From the NCBI RefSeq assembly GCF_000374585.1, contig NZ_KB894648.1:167093-231092 (forward strand): a stretch of DNA of 64,000 nucleotides, in the 5' to 3' direction. Shown here piece after piece: positions 1 through 8,859 of the stretch; positions within the stretch are counted from its first letter, which is position 1, and every line of letters begins with the position of its first letter. Both the position numbers and the translations under genes were made by a program. This DNA is from Phocaeicola barnesiae DSM 18169 = JCM 13652 (GTDB lineage: Bacteria > Bacteroidota > Bacteroidia > Bacteroidales > Bacteroidaceae). Below the pieces are notes generated by a model. It made no database searches. It worked only from the letters and a program-made list of their open reading frames with translations, and was not told the origin of the DNA.

Positions 1-43
1 AATCAATTAAGATTTGGCAATTAAAAATTGAAAGCGAGTCTCC

Positions 44-1363
44 CTATTCCAGATAATGTGCAATCTTCCCGCTTATCTGGAGCAAGGATATTTCGCACAT
101 TTTCGTATCGTATTCGGCAGAGAGGATGCGCTCTTCGGCGTCCAGCAAACTTTTCTGGGCTTCACGCATTTCGATACCGGACAAATCTCCCAACAGGTAA
201 CGTTCCTTGGCGATTTCGTGGTTCTCCTTGGCCGAAACCAGGTTCTGGCGTTCCAGGTTCAACAACTGGAGATTGTTCCGGTAAGCCTGCCACAAGTTGC
301 TCAAGTCCGCCCGGAGTCCCTGTTCCAGTTCCTCCCGTTCCAGTTGTGCGTTGCGGATGGCCAGGCTGGCGTTCCGTTTTTCGCGTCGGCGGTTTCCGTC
401 GAACAGGTTGAAACCTACGGTGATACCTCCGTTGAATCCCCAATTGCTCCGTTGGCGGGTAGCGTTCACGTCATATTTGTTGAAGGTATAGCCATAGCCG
501 GCGTTCAGGCGCAGGTACGGATAGTTGCGTGAGAGTACCTTCTTGTAATCCAGTTGGGCAAGAGTCGTATTCTGGTCCGCCTTCAGCAGGTTGGCGTTGG
601 TAGCGAGCGTGCTGTTCCACAATTCGGTGAAGTTCAGCTTGTCCGTCACGTCGATGATGGAATCCTTTACCCGTATCGGCCGGTCTACATCCTTTACCGC
701 CATCAGCTCATTCAGGTTGATGCGGGAAGTGTGTACCAGTTCCTGTTGTTTCATGTACTGGGCACTATCGGCATTGAAGTCCACTTTGGCCTGTTGGTAA
801 TCCAGTCGTGAGAAGTTACCGATGTGGTACCGTTCTTCCACGATGCGCAGGCGTTCCTTCGAGAGTGAAACCGCGTACCGGAAGTTCTTCAACCGGATTT
901 CCTGCTGGATGTAATTGTAGTATTCGGCCGTCAGGCTGGCGATGAAGTCCTCGATGGCGATGCGGGTATTCGTGGCTCCCTGGCGTTCCAGTTCCTGCAA
1001 TTGCTTGTACGTGGTACTGATGTTGAATCCGTCGAAAACCGTCCAGTTCAGGTCGATACCGGCGTTTAAGGTCTGGTCGAAGACTCCCCGGCTGGTTTCC
1101 GTCAATCCGCTTTCGCGTAATTTGCTGTCCGTGTTGTCTACGGTTCCGGAATATCCGGCGGTCAGGTCTACGGTAGGCAAGTAACCGGCATTGGCCAGGG
1201 TCGCGTTGTTCTTGCTTATCTGCTCCTCGTTACGGGTGATGCGTAGCAGGTAGTTGTTGGCCAGCCCTTCTTCCAGGCATTGTTGCAGGGTATAGTAATA
1301 TTGTGCCACCGCCGGGAGAATCCATCCTCCCAGCAGGCAGACGATTAAGATGATTCGTTTCAT
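44..1363 (-). CDS. TolC-like outer-membrane efflux protein
   Basis: A 439-residue protein of the outer membrane efflux protein (OEP) family, the exit duct of a tripartite RND pump. The N-terminus is a Sec signal peptide (basic MKR, then a hydrophobic run ending AVAQ near residue 21). The rest is Gln/Asn/Leu-rich helical sequence in two similar halves, as expected for the coiled-coil barrel of TolC, and length fits the family. Its ATG overlaps the stop of the upstream pump gene by four bases (ATGA), so it is the last gene of a three-gene leftward operon. The exported substrate cannot be read from sequence. No terminator is visible in the 43 bases left of the stop. Confidence 0.92.
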   Translation of the reverse strand: MKRIILIVCLLGGWILPAVAQYYYTLQQCLEEGLANNYLLRITRNEEQISKNNATLANAGYLPTVDLTAGYSGTVDNTDSKLRESGLTETSRGVFDQTLNAGIDLNWTVFDGFNISTTYKQLQELERQGATNTRIAIEDFIASLTAEYYNYIQQEIRLKNFRYAVSLSKERLRIVEERYHIGNFSRLDYQQAKVDFNADSAQYMKQQELVHTSRINLNELMAVKDVDRPIRVKDSIIDVTDKLNFTELWNSTLATNANLLKADQNTTLAQLDYKKVLSRNYPYLRLNAGYGYTFNKYDVNATRQRSNWGFNGGITVGFNLFDGNRRREKRNASLAIRNAQLEREELEQGLRADLSNLWQAYRNNLQLLNLERQNLVSAKENHEIAKERYLLGDLSGIEMREAQKSLLDAEERILSAEYDTKMCEISLLQISGKIAHYLE

Positions 1364-4300
1364 GCTTCTTCCTCCTTTTTAAGACGGTTGGTTGAAATGT
1401 AGGAATAGATGGCGGGTACGATGAACATCGTCAGGAAGGTAGATACCAGCATACCGCCCACTACGGCATTACCCATGGCGATACGTTGGTTGGCTCCTTC
1501 TCCGCTGGCGAACATCAATGGGAGCAAGCCCAGGATGGTCGAGGCACTCGTCATCAGAATGGGGCGTAGACGTTGCAGGGAAGCATCCTTGATGGCCTGC
1601 ATCTTGTCTTCACCCGCTTCCTGTTTCTGGTTGGCGAATTCCACAATCAGGATACCGTTCTTGGCTACCAGACCAATCAGCATGATGATACCGATTTGGC
1701 TGAAGATGTTCATGGTGATGCCGCCGAAGTGCATGAACACCAGGGCACCGGCGATGGCCAGCGGTACGGTGAGCATGATGATGAGCGGGTCTTTGAAGCT
1801 CTCGAACTGGGCGGAAAGAATCAGGTAAATCAATACCAGAGCCAGGATGAAGGCGAACATCAGGCTGGAGGAGCTTTCCCGGTAGTCTTTCGAATCACCC
1901 GACAGGGCGGTACGGAAAGTATCGTCCAAAGTCTGGGCCGCTATCTTGTCCATTTCTTCCAGTCCCTCGCCGATGGTCTTTCCTTCGGCCAGTCCGGCAG
2001 AGATGGTGGCAGAGATGAACCGGTTATAGTGGTAGAGTTTCGGAGGAGTGATGGATTCCACGAAGTCTACCAGGTTGTCCAGCTGGATCATTTCTCCGTT
2101 GTCGCTCCGGATATAGATGGACTTGATGTTCGACGGCTGGTTCCGTTGCTGGCGGTTGAATTGGCCCAGAATCTCGTATTGCTTGCCGTTCATGTAGAAA
2201 TATCCCATACGTTGGCCGCTCAATCCGTATTGCAGGACCGAGGCGATGTCTTTTACGGTGACGCCCATGGTTCCGGCCTTGTCGCGGTTGATGTTCACAC
2301 GCATTTCCGGGCTACTGAACTTCAGGTCCACGTCCGCCATCTGGAAGGTCGGGTTGTCATATACCGCATTCAGGAATTTGGGCAACACTTCTTCCAGCTT
2401 TTCGATGCTGACCGCCTGGAGCACGTACTGGATAGGCATGCTACTCCGCCGGCCTCCGAACGAAGATTGTTGCTGGACGAAGGAACGGGCTTTCGTCTTG
2501 GTCTTGATAGCCTTCGAAATCTTTTCGGCTACTTCCATCTGGGTATAGTCACGGTCTTTGATGTCCTTCAGGGTGATACGGATGTTTCCGCTACCGCTCG
2601 ATACACGGGCGGTGACAGACTGGGCGTCGGGAACAATGGAATCTACCAGCAGGTTGATGTCTTCTGTATAGTCGCGCAGGTATTCGTAGCTCACTCCTTC
2701 GGCTCCTTTCGTATTGATGTTGATTTGCGAACGGTCTTCCAGCGGAGCCATTTCGGCCGGAATCTTGTTCCAGAGATAACCGATGAGCACCAGGGTGAGG
2801 AGGGTGAACGGAATGGCAATGACCCTTCGTTTCAGGAAACTTTCCAGGGCCTTGGAGTAGACGCGGTTCAAGCCTTCGAAGAACGGTTCCGTCTTCCGGT
2901 AGAACCAGCTCTGTTTTTCCCGCTTCAGCAGCAGTTTGGTGGATAGCATCGGGGTAAAGGTCAGTGCCACGAAAGATGAGATGATGACGGAACCTGCCAC
3001 TACGAAGCTGAACTCGCGGAACAGACGTCCGCTGGTACCTTCCATGAAGACGATAGGCAGGAACACGGCCACCAGGGTGACGGTGGTGGAGATGACGGCG
3101 AAGAAGATTTCCTTCGCTCCCTCGATACCCGCGTCGAAAGGTTTCATGCCCCGTTCGATGCGGATGTAAATGTTTTCGGTCATGACGATGGCATCGTCCA
3201 CCACCAGACCTACGGACAAGACGACGGCCAACATGGTAAGCACATTGATGGAGAAGCCCGCCACGTACATCACGAAGAAGGCACCGATCAGGGATACCGG
3301 AATCACGATGCAGGGCACCAAGGTGACACGCCAGTCGCGCAGGAAGAGGAAGATGATGATGATTACCAGTACAAATGCCTCGTAGACGGTACTCTCTACC
3401 TCGGCGATGGAGGCCCGGATGAACTTGGTGTTATCGAATCCGTAGCTGAAGTCTACGTCGTCCGGTAAGTCTTTCCGCATCTGTTCCATACGTTCGTATA
3501 CGGCATCGGCTATCTCGATGTGGTTTGCTCCCGGTTGAGGGATGACTACGACACCCACCATCGGCACGCCGTTCATCTTCATGTAACTCTTCAGGTCGGC
3601 AGCACCCAATTCGGCATAGCCGATATCGCTCAGACGGATAATCTGGCCGTCCACTTCCTTGATGACTACGTTGTTGAATTCTTCGGCGGAGTGCATCTGT
3701 CCCATGGTACGCAGGGTAAGTTCCACGGTATTTCCTTCGATGCTACCCGATGGAAGTTCCACGTTCTCGTTGTCCATGGCGTTTTTGATGTCCACGGGGG
3801 TGATGCCGTAGCCTGCCATGCGTACCGGGTCCAGCCAGAGACGCATGGAGTAACGTTTTTCTCCCCAGATGGATACACTACTTACATCCGAGATGGTCTG
3901 GAGTTGCTCCTTCACGGTCAGGTCGGCTATTTCGCTCAGTTCCAGAAGCGAACGGCTGTTGCTCTGGATGGCTACCATCAGGATAGGGCTGGCGTCTGCA
4001 TCGGCCTTCGACACGGTAGGAGGGTCGCAATCGCGGGGCAGGTAGCGCTGGGCACGCGAAACCTTGTCGCGCACGTCGTTGGCGGCCGTTTCCAGGTCGA
4101 CGGACAATTCAAACTCTACGGTAATGCGGCATTGTCCCTGTTGGCTCACGCTGGAAAGGGAACGGATGCCCGGAATACCGTTGATGTTCTGTTCCAGGGG
4201 TTCGGTTATCTGGTTCTCGATGACGTCGGCATTGGCTCCCGAATAGCTACAGGTTACGGAGATAATCGGATTGTCGACCGACGGGTATTCACGTACTCCC

Positions 4301-4395
4301 AGGGTGGTATACCCAATCATACCGAACAGCAGGATGATGACGGTCAATACCGTGGCGAGTACGGGTCGGCGGATACTAAGTTCGGAAATGTTCAT
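1360..4395 (-). CDS. RND-family efflux pump subunit (AcrB/MexB type)
   Basis: A 1011-residue inner-membrane proton-driven exporter of the hydrophobe/amphiphile efflux RND family. The first membrane helix follows MNISELSIRRP; after it comes a long periplasmic domain with PLEQNINGIPG. Around residue 400 the membrane segment LSVGLVVDDAIVMTEN carries the paired aspartates of the proton relay, and near residue 930 LIGLVAKNGILIVEFAN carries the conserved lysine. The two halves repeat the same fold, as in AcrB. It sits 12 bases after the adaptor and overlaps the outer-membrane gene, so the complete pump is encoded in one operon. Substrates are unknown; bile salts and drugs are typical for the family. 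Confidence 0.95.
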   Translation of the reverse strand: MNISELSIRRPVLATVLTVIILLFGMIGYTTLGVREYPSVDNPIISVTCSYSGANADVIENQITEPLEQNINGIPGIRSLSSVSQQGQCRITVEFELSVDLETAANDVRDKVSRAQRYLPRDCDPPTVSKADADASPILMVAIQSNSRSLLELSEIADLTVKEQLQTISDVSSVSIWGEKRYSMRLWLDPVRMAGYGITPVDIKNAMDNENVELPSGSIEGNTVELTLRTMGQMHSAEEFNNVVIKEVDGQIIRLSDIGYAELGAADLKSYMKMNGVPMVGVVVIPQPGANHIEIADAVYERMEQMRKDLPDDVDFSYGFDNTKFIRASIAEVESTVYEAFVLVIIIIFLFLRDWRVTLVPCIVIPVSLIGAFFVMYVAGFSINVLTMLAVVLSVGLVVDDAIVMTENIYIRIERGMKPFDAGIEGAKEIFFAVISTTVTLVAVFLPIVFMEGTSGRLFREFSFVVAGSVIISSFVALTFTPMLSTKLLLKREKQSWFYRKTEPFFEGLNRVYSKALESFLKRRVIAIPFTLLTLVLIGYLWNKIPAEMAPLEDRSQININTKGAEGVSYEYLRDYTEDINLLVDSIVPDAQSVTARVSSGSGNIRITLKDIKDRDYTQMEVAEKISKAIKTKTKARSFVQQQSSFGGRRSSMPIQYVLQAVSIEKLEEVLPKFLNAVYDNPTFQMADVDLKFSSPEMRVNINRDKAGTMGVTVKDIASVLQYGLSGQRMGYFYMNGKQYEILGQFNRQQRNQPSNIKSIYIRSDNGEMIQLDNLVDFVESITPPKLYHYNRFISATISAGLAEGKTIGEGLEEMDKIAAQTLDDTFRTALSGDSKDYRESSSSLMFAFILALVLIYLILSAQFESFKDPLIIMLTVPLAIAGALVFMHFGGITMNIFSQIGIIMLIGLVAKNGILIVEFANQKQEAGEDKMQAIKDASLQRLRPILMTSASTILGLLPLMFASGEGANQRIAMGNAVVGGMLVSTFLTMFIVPAIYSYISTNRLKKEEEA

Positions 4396-4407
4396 AAGGC
4401 TCCCGGT

Positions 4408-5487
4408 TTAGTTGATGTTGTCGAGGATGACCGGCATGCCGGTACGGAGTTGCAGGGTACCTGTCGTCAGGATGGTATCACCGATGGCCAGTCCGCGCAG
4501 AATCTGAACCTCGGCTTCGGTGCGGATACCGATTTCCACGTCCACCGGTTGGGCCAGGCCGTTCCGGTAGACGAATACCTTGTTCTGACCCATTTCCGGC
4601 ACGATGGCTTCGGACGGGATGGCGATGGCATCCTTGATTTCGTTCTGACTCAGTTCGATGCTGGCATAGCGTCCGGGAAGGAGTTCTCCTTGTTTATTCG
4701 GATAGATGGCACGTACGTTCAAGGTATGGGTAGAGGGGTCGATACTGGATTCGGTGGCGTAGACCTGTGCCTGGTAGGCATCCAGTTTCCCTTCAACCTT
4801 GAAGGAGAGGTTGGCGCCTTTCCGGATTTGTCGGGCATAACGTTCCGGCACGGCGAATTCCACTTTCAACGGAGTGATTCGGGTCAGTTTGGCCACCACG
4901 ACACTGGGTGAGGCGTATGCTCCCGTACTTACCTGGCGCAGACCGATGACACCGTCGAACGGGGCACGCAGCTCGGTCAGTTCGATGCTGGCTTTCACGT
5001 TTTCGATGTCGGCATTCAGGGTTGCCAGTTCGGTTTTCACCTGTTCGTAGGCTTCCTTGCTGACCGCGTCACGCTGGAGCAGGGCATTCTGGCGGAACAC
5101 ACGGTCTTCGGCCAATGGCATCTGGGCTTCCAGACGGTCCAGTTGGGCCTGTAGCTGACGGTCGTTCACCTTGGCCAGCAATTGTCCTTTGTTGACAAAA
5201 GTACCTTCGGTGAAGAAGATATCCACAATTTTTCCGGAGGTTTCAAAAGACAGGTCTACTTCCTCGTCCGGTATCAGTTTACCGCTCACGAACAGTTTGT
5301 CGGTCAGCAGATGAGGCTTGATAATTTGGGCGTTGACGTTGAGTGAGTTTTTCTTGGTAGTGGTCGGCTTCTGTTGTTCCACTTCGGCCAGTTCGTCGTT
5401 GGTTCTCGGTACGAAGGTATGGATGGCCAGTCCGATCAGGCCGATACCAATCAGTGCGACGATTCCCCATTTGATTCGTTTATCCAT
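4408..5487 (-). CDS. RND periplasmic adaptor (membrane fusion protein, AcrA type)
   Basis: A 359-residue membrane fusion protein linking the RND pump to the outer-membrane channel. A hydrophobic anchor lies at about residues 8-27. The biotinyl-lipoyl-like half-motif GKIVDIFFTEGTFVNKGQLL is at about 89-108, a short helical hairpin follows, and the second half motif (ELRAPFDGVIGLRQVSTG) and beta-barrel domain come after. It is the first gene of the leftward operon with the pump and TolC-like genes. Upstream lies a 470-bp non-coding stretch holding array A of 22-bp-spaced palindromes, 101 bp from the start codon; this is the likely place of control. A GACATTTG sequence at 5704-5711 on the minus strand is a poor match to the -7 box. 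Confidence 0.93.
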   Translation of the reverse strand: MDKRIKWGIVALIGIGLIGLAIHTFVPRTNDELAEVEQQKPTTTKKNSLNVNAQIIKPHLLTDKLFVSGKLIPDEEVDLSFETSGKIVDIFFTEGTFVNKGQLLAKVNDRQLQAQLDRLEAQMPLAEDRVFRQNALLQRDAVSKEAYEQVKTELATLNADIENVKASIELTELRAPFDGVIGLRQVSTGAYASPSVVVAKLTRITPLKVEFAVPERYARQIRKGANLSFKVEGKLDAYQAQVYATESSIDPSTHTLNVRAIYPNKQGELLPGRYASIELSQNEIKDAIAIPSEAIVPEMGQNKVFVYRNGLAQPVDVEIGIRTEAEVQILRGLAIGDTILTTGTLQLRTGMPVILDNIN

Positions 5488-5587
5488 GTGTTTTTCAGGT
5501 ATAGATGAAACAATATATTAATTCTAACCGATTATTCAGAAAAGGTTACGGAAGCGGTCTGGTTGTTCCAGAGAGCTGCCGGAATTG

Positions 5588-5693
5588 GAAACGAACGTTT
5601 GTTTGACTTGAAACGAACGTATGTCTTGTCTTAAACGAACGTTCATTTTACTTGAAACGAACGTTTGTTCTGTATCAAACGAACGTTTGTTTT
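5588..5693. repeat. Palindrome array A: five 18-bp units, 22-bp period
   Basis: Five units begin at 5588, 5610, 5632, 5654 and 5676, each 18 bp and separated by 4 bp (actt, gtct, actt, gtat). Four share AAACGAACGTT; the best copies read AAACGAACGTTTGTTT. The ideal unit AAAACGAACGTTCGTTTT is its own reverse complement. The array lies 101-206 bp upstream of the efflux adaptor start. It is far too short-spaced for CRISPR and 22 is not a multiple of three, so it is not coding. A tandem protein-binding site is the simplest reading. Confidence 0.9.
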
Positions 5694-5894
5694 TCTATTT
5701 TTTCAAATGTCCACACTTCGGTAGATTCCGTCTTTAGTGTTTCTTTACTGTCAAAAAATCTCCGTCAGGTACGGAACATGTTTCATTTCCGCCTATTTTC
5801 TGATTTTTTTATGATGATAAAGGTAGTGAAAGGTTTAAAAGAAATCTCCTGTTTTTACATTTATTTAGCATAAAGTTGTGGAGAATAAAAGAAA

Positions 5895-5934
5895 GACCGC
5901 CCTTCTCCGGGGAAATTACCGGGAAAGGACGGTC
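5895..5934 (-). terminator. Terminator of the M28 peptidase gene
   Basis: Inverted repeat GACCG...CGGTC extended inward by CCTTTCCCGG/CCGGAGAAGG-like pairing. Read on the minus strand it is followed by the T-rich tttcttttatt. It begins 24 bases after the peptidase stop codon. Confidence 0.75.
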
Positions 5935-5957
5935 GTGTACGTCTTTATCGGACGGGA

Positions 5958-7001
5958 TTATTTCTTGCTGGAAGAGAAGTCTTCGTTGGCCATTTTCCAC
6001 ATGCCGAGGAAAGAAGCCTTGGTGATTTCCACCAGTTTGTCGTAGTTGATTTTATCGGCTTCGTCGCCCGGCAGGTGATAGTCCGGATGGCCGTCGGTAT
6101 GATACCACATGATGGGGATACCCAGTTTGGCGAAAGTACCGTTGTCGCTACCTCCCACCGGATTGTCCCATGGACGGTAGTCCGGTTCCAGTTGCAGGCT
6201 GTATTTCTGGACGTCCTGTTTCAGCCAGTCGCCGAAGGCCGGTGTGCTTTCGGTGTAGAAGTAAACCACATGTTTCGGTTTGGCTTCATTGTTGTTGCGG
6301 CCTACCATGTCGAAGTTCAGGTAACCTTTCACTTTCTGGATTTCAGGGTAAGTCATGGCAAAGTAGCGTGAGCCCAGCAGCCCTTTTTCCTCGCCGTCCC
6401 AGAAGGCGAAGATAACAGTACGTTCCGGTTGTTGTCCGGTAGCCAGGAAGGCACGTACAATCTGAAGTCCGGCGGCTACACCCGAAGCGTTGTCGTCCGC
6501 ACCGTTGTAAATCTTGTCACCGTCCAGCATCGGGTCGTAGCCGATGTGGTCGTAATGTGCGCCCAGGATAACGATTTCGTCGGTCCGTTTTCCTTCAATC
6601 TTTACCAGGATGTTGCGCATGTTGTATTTCTGGTGTACGCCTTTGGCCTTGATGGCGGCGATAGAGTCCGGATGAATCTGTAGTTTGCCCGGTCTCTGAC
6701 GTTCCACGCGATAGGCTTCGAACGGCTGGAAGTAGTCGTCGAACACGGGTTGTAATCCCCATTGTTGCAACAGCGATACGATGTAGTTTCCAGCGATGCG
6801 TCCGCCTTTCCAGCCGGCTTCGCGGCCTTCCAGTTCATCGGAGGCAAGGAATCCTACCAGTGATTGGGCACTCAGTTTGTTGATGGAAGCCAACCCTTTT
6901 TCTTCGGCGGTCGGTTTCTTGGGCGATGCGGCTTGTAGCTGCGGTGCCGCCAGTAGACACGCAATTGCGATGACTAAGGTGTAAATCAGTTTGTTTCTCA
7001 T
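5958..7001 (-). CDS. Secreted M28-family zinc aminopeptidase
   Basis: A 347-residue metallopeptidase of family M28. A signal peptide (MRNK plus a hydrophobic core ending LQAAS near residue 26) points to the periplasm or cell surface. Metal ligands and catalytic acids are visible: LGAHYDHIG (His, about 147), GADDNASG (bridging Asp, about 167), WDGEEKGLLGS (Glu-Glu, about 204), NFDMVGRN (Asp) and a terminal His in the HTDGHPDYHLPGDE segment near 308-321. All ligands are present, so it should be active. It probably trims peptides for uptake; close relatives include glutaminyl cyclases, which cannot be excluded by eye. It is a single gene with its own terminator. Confidence 0.9.
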   Translation of the reverse strand: MRNKLIYTLVIAIACLLAAPQLQAASPKKPTAEEKGLASINKLSAQSLVGFLASDELEGREAGWKGGRIAGNYIVSLLQQWGLQPVFDDYFQPFEAYRVERQRPGKLQIHPDSIAAIKAKGVHQKYNMRNILVKIEGKRTDEIVILGAHYDHIGYDPMLDGDKIYNGADDNASGVAAGLQIVRAFLATGQQPERTVIFAFWDGEEKGLLGSRYFAMTYPEIQKVKGYLNFDMVGRNNNEAKPKHVVYFYTESTPAFGDWLKQDVQKYSLQLEPDYRPWDNPVGGSDNGTFAKLGIPIMWYHTDGHPDYHLPGDEADKINYDKLVEITKASFLGMWKMANEDFSSSKK

Positions 7002-7100
7002 ATTTTAATAGTTGTTTTCTTTAAGTTGGTTGATTGGAATGGCATTGGCTGGGAATCTTCTTTCAACGGCTCGAGAGCCTCCCCAGGTATTCAGCCTTCT

Positions 7101-8036
7101 TTAAAAAGCCGAACGGTATTTCCCTTCCTCCTTGTCTTCCAGAATGTTCAGGTATGAGTTATAACGCGACTGGCTGATGTAATGGTTTTCCACCGCCTCG
7201 CGTACCGCACAGCCCGGCTCGTGGCGGTGGGTGCAGTTCCCGTACTTGCAACGGGCCGAAAATTCGAAAATCTCCTTGAAGTAATGTCCTACTTCCTCGT
7301 CCTTCATGTCGAAGGTACCGAATCCTTTGATGCCCGGTGTGTCGATGATGTAGCCGTTTTCGCCGAGGGGATACATTTCAGAAAAAGTGGTGGTGTGCAT
7401 ACCCTTGTTGTGTACCGATGAGATTTCCCCTGTCTTGAGTTGCTGGTCGGGGAGCAGGTAGTTGATGAGGGTTGATTTCCCAACGCCCGAGTGTCCTGAG
7501 AAGAGGGTTATTTTGCCTTGCAGGTCTTCTTTCAGTGCATCGACACCTTCGCCGTTTGCGGCCGAAATCCGGTAACACGGATAGCCGATGTGTGTGTAGA
7601 GGTTCACCAGTCCGTCCAGGTAGCGCAGTTCGTCTTCGGAATACAGGTCTACCTTGTTGAATACCAGATTGACCGGCACCCGGTACGCTTCGGCCGAAGC
7701 CAGGAAACGGTCGATGAAAGTGGTCGAGGTTTCCGGATAGTTCACCGTGACTACCAGCATGCACGCGTCTACATTGGCCGCGATGATGTGCGATTGTTTC
7801 GAGAGATTCGAAGCCCGTCGGATAATGTAGTTCTTGCGGTCTTCTATTTCGGTGATGAACGCGGTGCCTTCGGCGTTCGGAACGATACATACCCGGTCGC
7901 CCACGGCTATCGGGTTGGTGCTGCGGATTCCTTTCAGACGGAAATTACCTTTGATTTTACATTCCACCAGGGCTCCGTCGTCGGTCTTTACCACGTACCA
8001 GCTTCCTGTATTCTTGATGACTAAGCCTTTATCCAA
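7101..8036 (-). CDS. rsgA: Ribosome small-subunit GTPase RsgA
   Basis: A 311-residue circularly permuted GTPase that helps late 30S maturation. The order OB-fold, G4 (FNKVDLYS, about 126-133), G1 ([15 protein letters not shown], about 182-196), G3 (DTPGIKGFG) and C-terminal zinc knuckle ([16 protein letters not shown], with Cys-Cys-His-Cys) is diagnostic of the family. Length is normal. It is transcribed leftward. The frr terminator (8083-8123) lies just upstream, so it probably uses its own promoter, though I see no clear -7 box. Confidence 0.96.
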   Translation of the reverse strand: MDKGLVIKNTGSWYVVKTDDGALVECKIKGNFRLKGIRSTNPIAVGDRVCIVPNAEGTAFITEIEDRKNYIIRRASNLSKQSHIIAANVDACMLVVTVNYPETSTTFIDRFLASAEAYRVPVNLVFNKVDLYSEDELRYLDGLVNLYTHIGYPCYRISAANGEGVDALKEDLQGKITLFSGHSGVGKSTLINYLLPDQQLKTGEISSVHNKGMHTTTFSEMYPLGENGYIIDTPGIKGFGTFDMKDEEVGHYFKEIFEFSARCKYGNCTHRHEPGCAVREAVENHYISQSRYNSYLNILEDKEEGKYRSAF

Positions 8037-8082
8037 TGCTGTTTCAGATTTTTAGGGATGATATATTTCGGTCAACCATAAA

Positions 8083-8123
8083 CCGACAAAAGCCGGCTTC
8101 CGGATGAAAGCCAGCTTTGTCGG
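8083..8123 (-). terminator. Terminator after frr
   Basis: Long hairpin: CCGACAAAAGCCGGCTT at 8083-8099 pairs with AAAGCCAGCTTTGTCGG at 8107-8123 with one or two mismatches and a short loop. It begins 13 bases past the frr stop codon on the minus strand. The following T-tract is short. Confidence 0.8.
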
Positions 8124-8136
8124 TCGGGTTATGCGT

Positions 8137-8697
8137 TTATACGGTCATGATTTCCTTGTCTTTGGCAGCCAGCATGTCGTCTATCTGTTTGATATACTTG
8201 TCATGCACTTTCTGTAATTTGGCTTCGCCGTTTTTCTGCTCGTCTTCCGGCATACCGTCTTTTACGGCCTTTTTCAGGGCATCGATGGCGTCACGGCGTG
8301 CGTTGCGGACACTTACTTTGGCTGTTTCGGCTTCACCTTTACATTGTTTGGCCAGTTGTTTACGGCGTTCCTCGGTCAATGGAGGAATACCCAGACGGAT
8401 GATTTCACCGTTGTTTTCCGGCATGATTCCCAGTTCGGAGTCGATGATGGCCTTTTCGATGATGCGGAACATGCTCTTGTCCCACGGCTTGATGGCGATG
8501 CTGCGTGCATCGGGAGTTGTAACAGCCGCTACATTATTGATAGGTACCATGCTTCCGTAAGAGTCTACGCGGATGCCGTCCAACAGACGGATATCGGCTT
8601 TACCGGCACGGATGTGAGCCAGTGCATCGTCCAGATACATCACTGCCATATCCATTTTCTCTTCAGCTTCGCTGATAATAGTCTTTGAGTCTGCCAT
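8137..8697 (-). CDS. frr: Ribosome recycling factor
   Basis: A 186-residue ribosome recycling factor, which with EF-G splits post-termination ribosomes. Family hallmarks: the N-terminal helix with [21 protein letters not shown] (about 28-48), [22 protein letters not shown] (about 52-73), [23 protein letters not shown] (about 90-112) and a final long helix. Length equals the E. coli protein (185). The -7 box at 8752-8759 with TTG 20 bases further upstream supports this start. Confidence 0.98.
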   Translation of the reverse strand: MADSKTIISEAEEKMDMAVMYLDDALAHIRAGKADIRLLDGIRVDSYGSMVPINNVAAVTTPDARSIAIKPWDKSMFRIIEKAIIDSELGIMPENNGEIIRLGIPPLTEERRKQLAKQCKGEAETAKVSVRNARRDAIDALKKAVKDGMPEDEQKNGEAKLQKVHDKYIKQIDDMLAAKDKEIMTV

Positions 8698-8751
8698 ATA
8701 TTCTTCAGTTTTTTAAAAGTTATGCAATTATAAAATAAGATTTTAGGTGAA

Positions 8752-8759
8752 CAAAAGTA
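8752..8759 (-). promoter_or_regulatory. -7 box of frr
   Basis: TACTTTTG on the minus strand, a perfect TAnnTTTG, with TTG at 8780-8782 after a 20-base spacer. It lies 55 bases upstream of the frr ATG. Confidence 0.75.
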
Positions 8760-8859
8760 GGTTATTTTTTGCTCTTTTGCAACACTTCCACTTATTTAAT
8801 CGTTGCATCTTGTGCTTTCAAGGCCTGAAGTTTCCGTTAACGTCTTTCTTCCGAAGCGG

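Larger units (their letters stand above)
5488..5957. other. 470-bp intergenic region between efflux operon and M28 peptidase
   Basis: No convincing gene. It holds, from right to left in the direction of the efflux operon, the terminator of the M28 peptidase gene (5895-5934), an AT-rich stretch, array A (5588-5693), and about 100 bp leading to the adaptor ATG. Open frames running through the array (for example 5652-5873) have repeat-derived composition and no family features. Confidence 0.7.

Noticed and set aside
1573..2946. 457-codon frame opposite the RND pump gene
   Set aside because: Antisense to a gene with clear AcrB motifs; composition (His, Val, Asp, Gly-rich) is typical of mirrored codons and shows no family features.
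3520..4911. 463-codon frame opposite pump and adaptor genes
   Set aside because: Runs antisense across two real genes and their junction, with shadow composition.
5588..5693. CRISPR array
   Set aside because: Repeats of 18 bp with 4-bp spacers cannot hold spacers of CRISPR size, the repeats are degenerate, and no cas gene is present.
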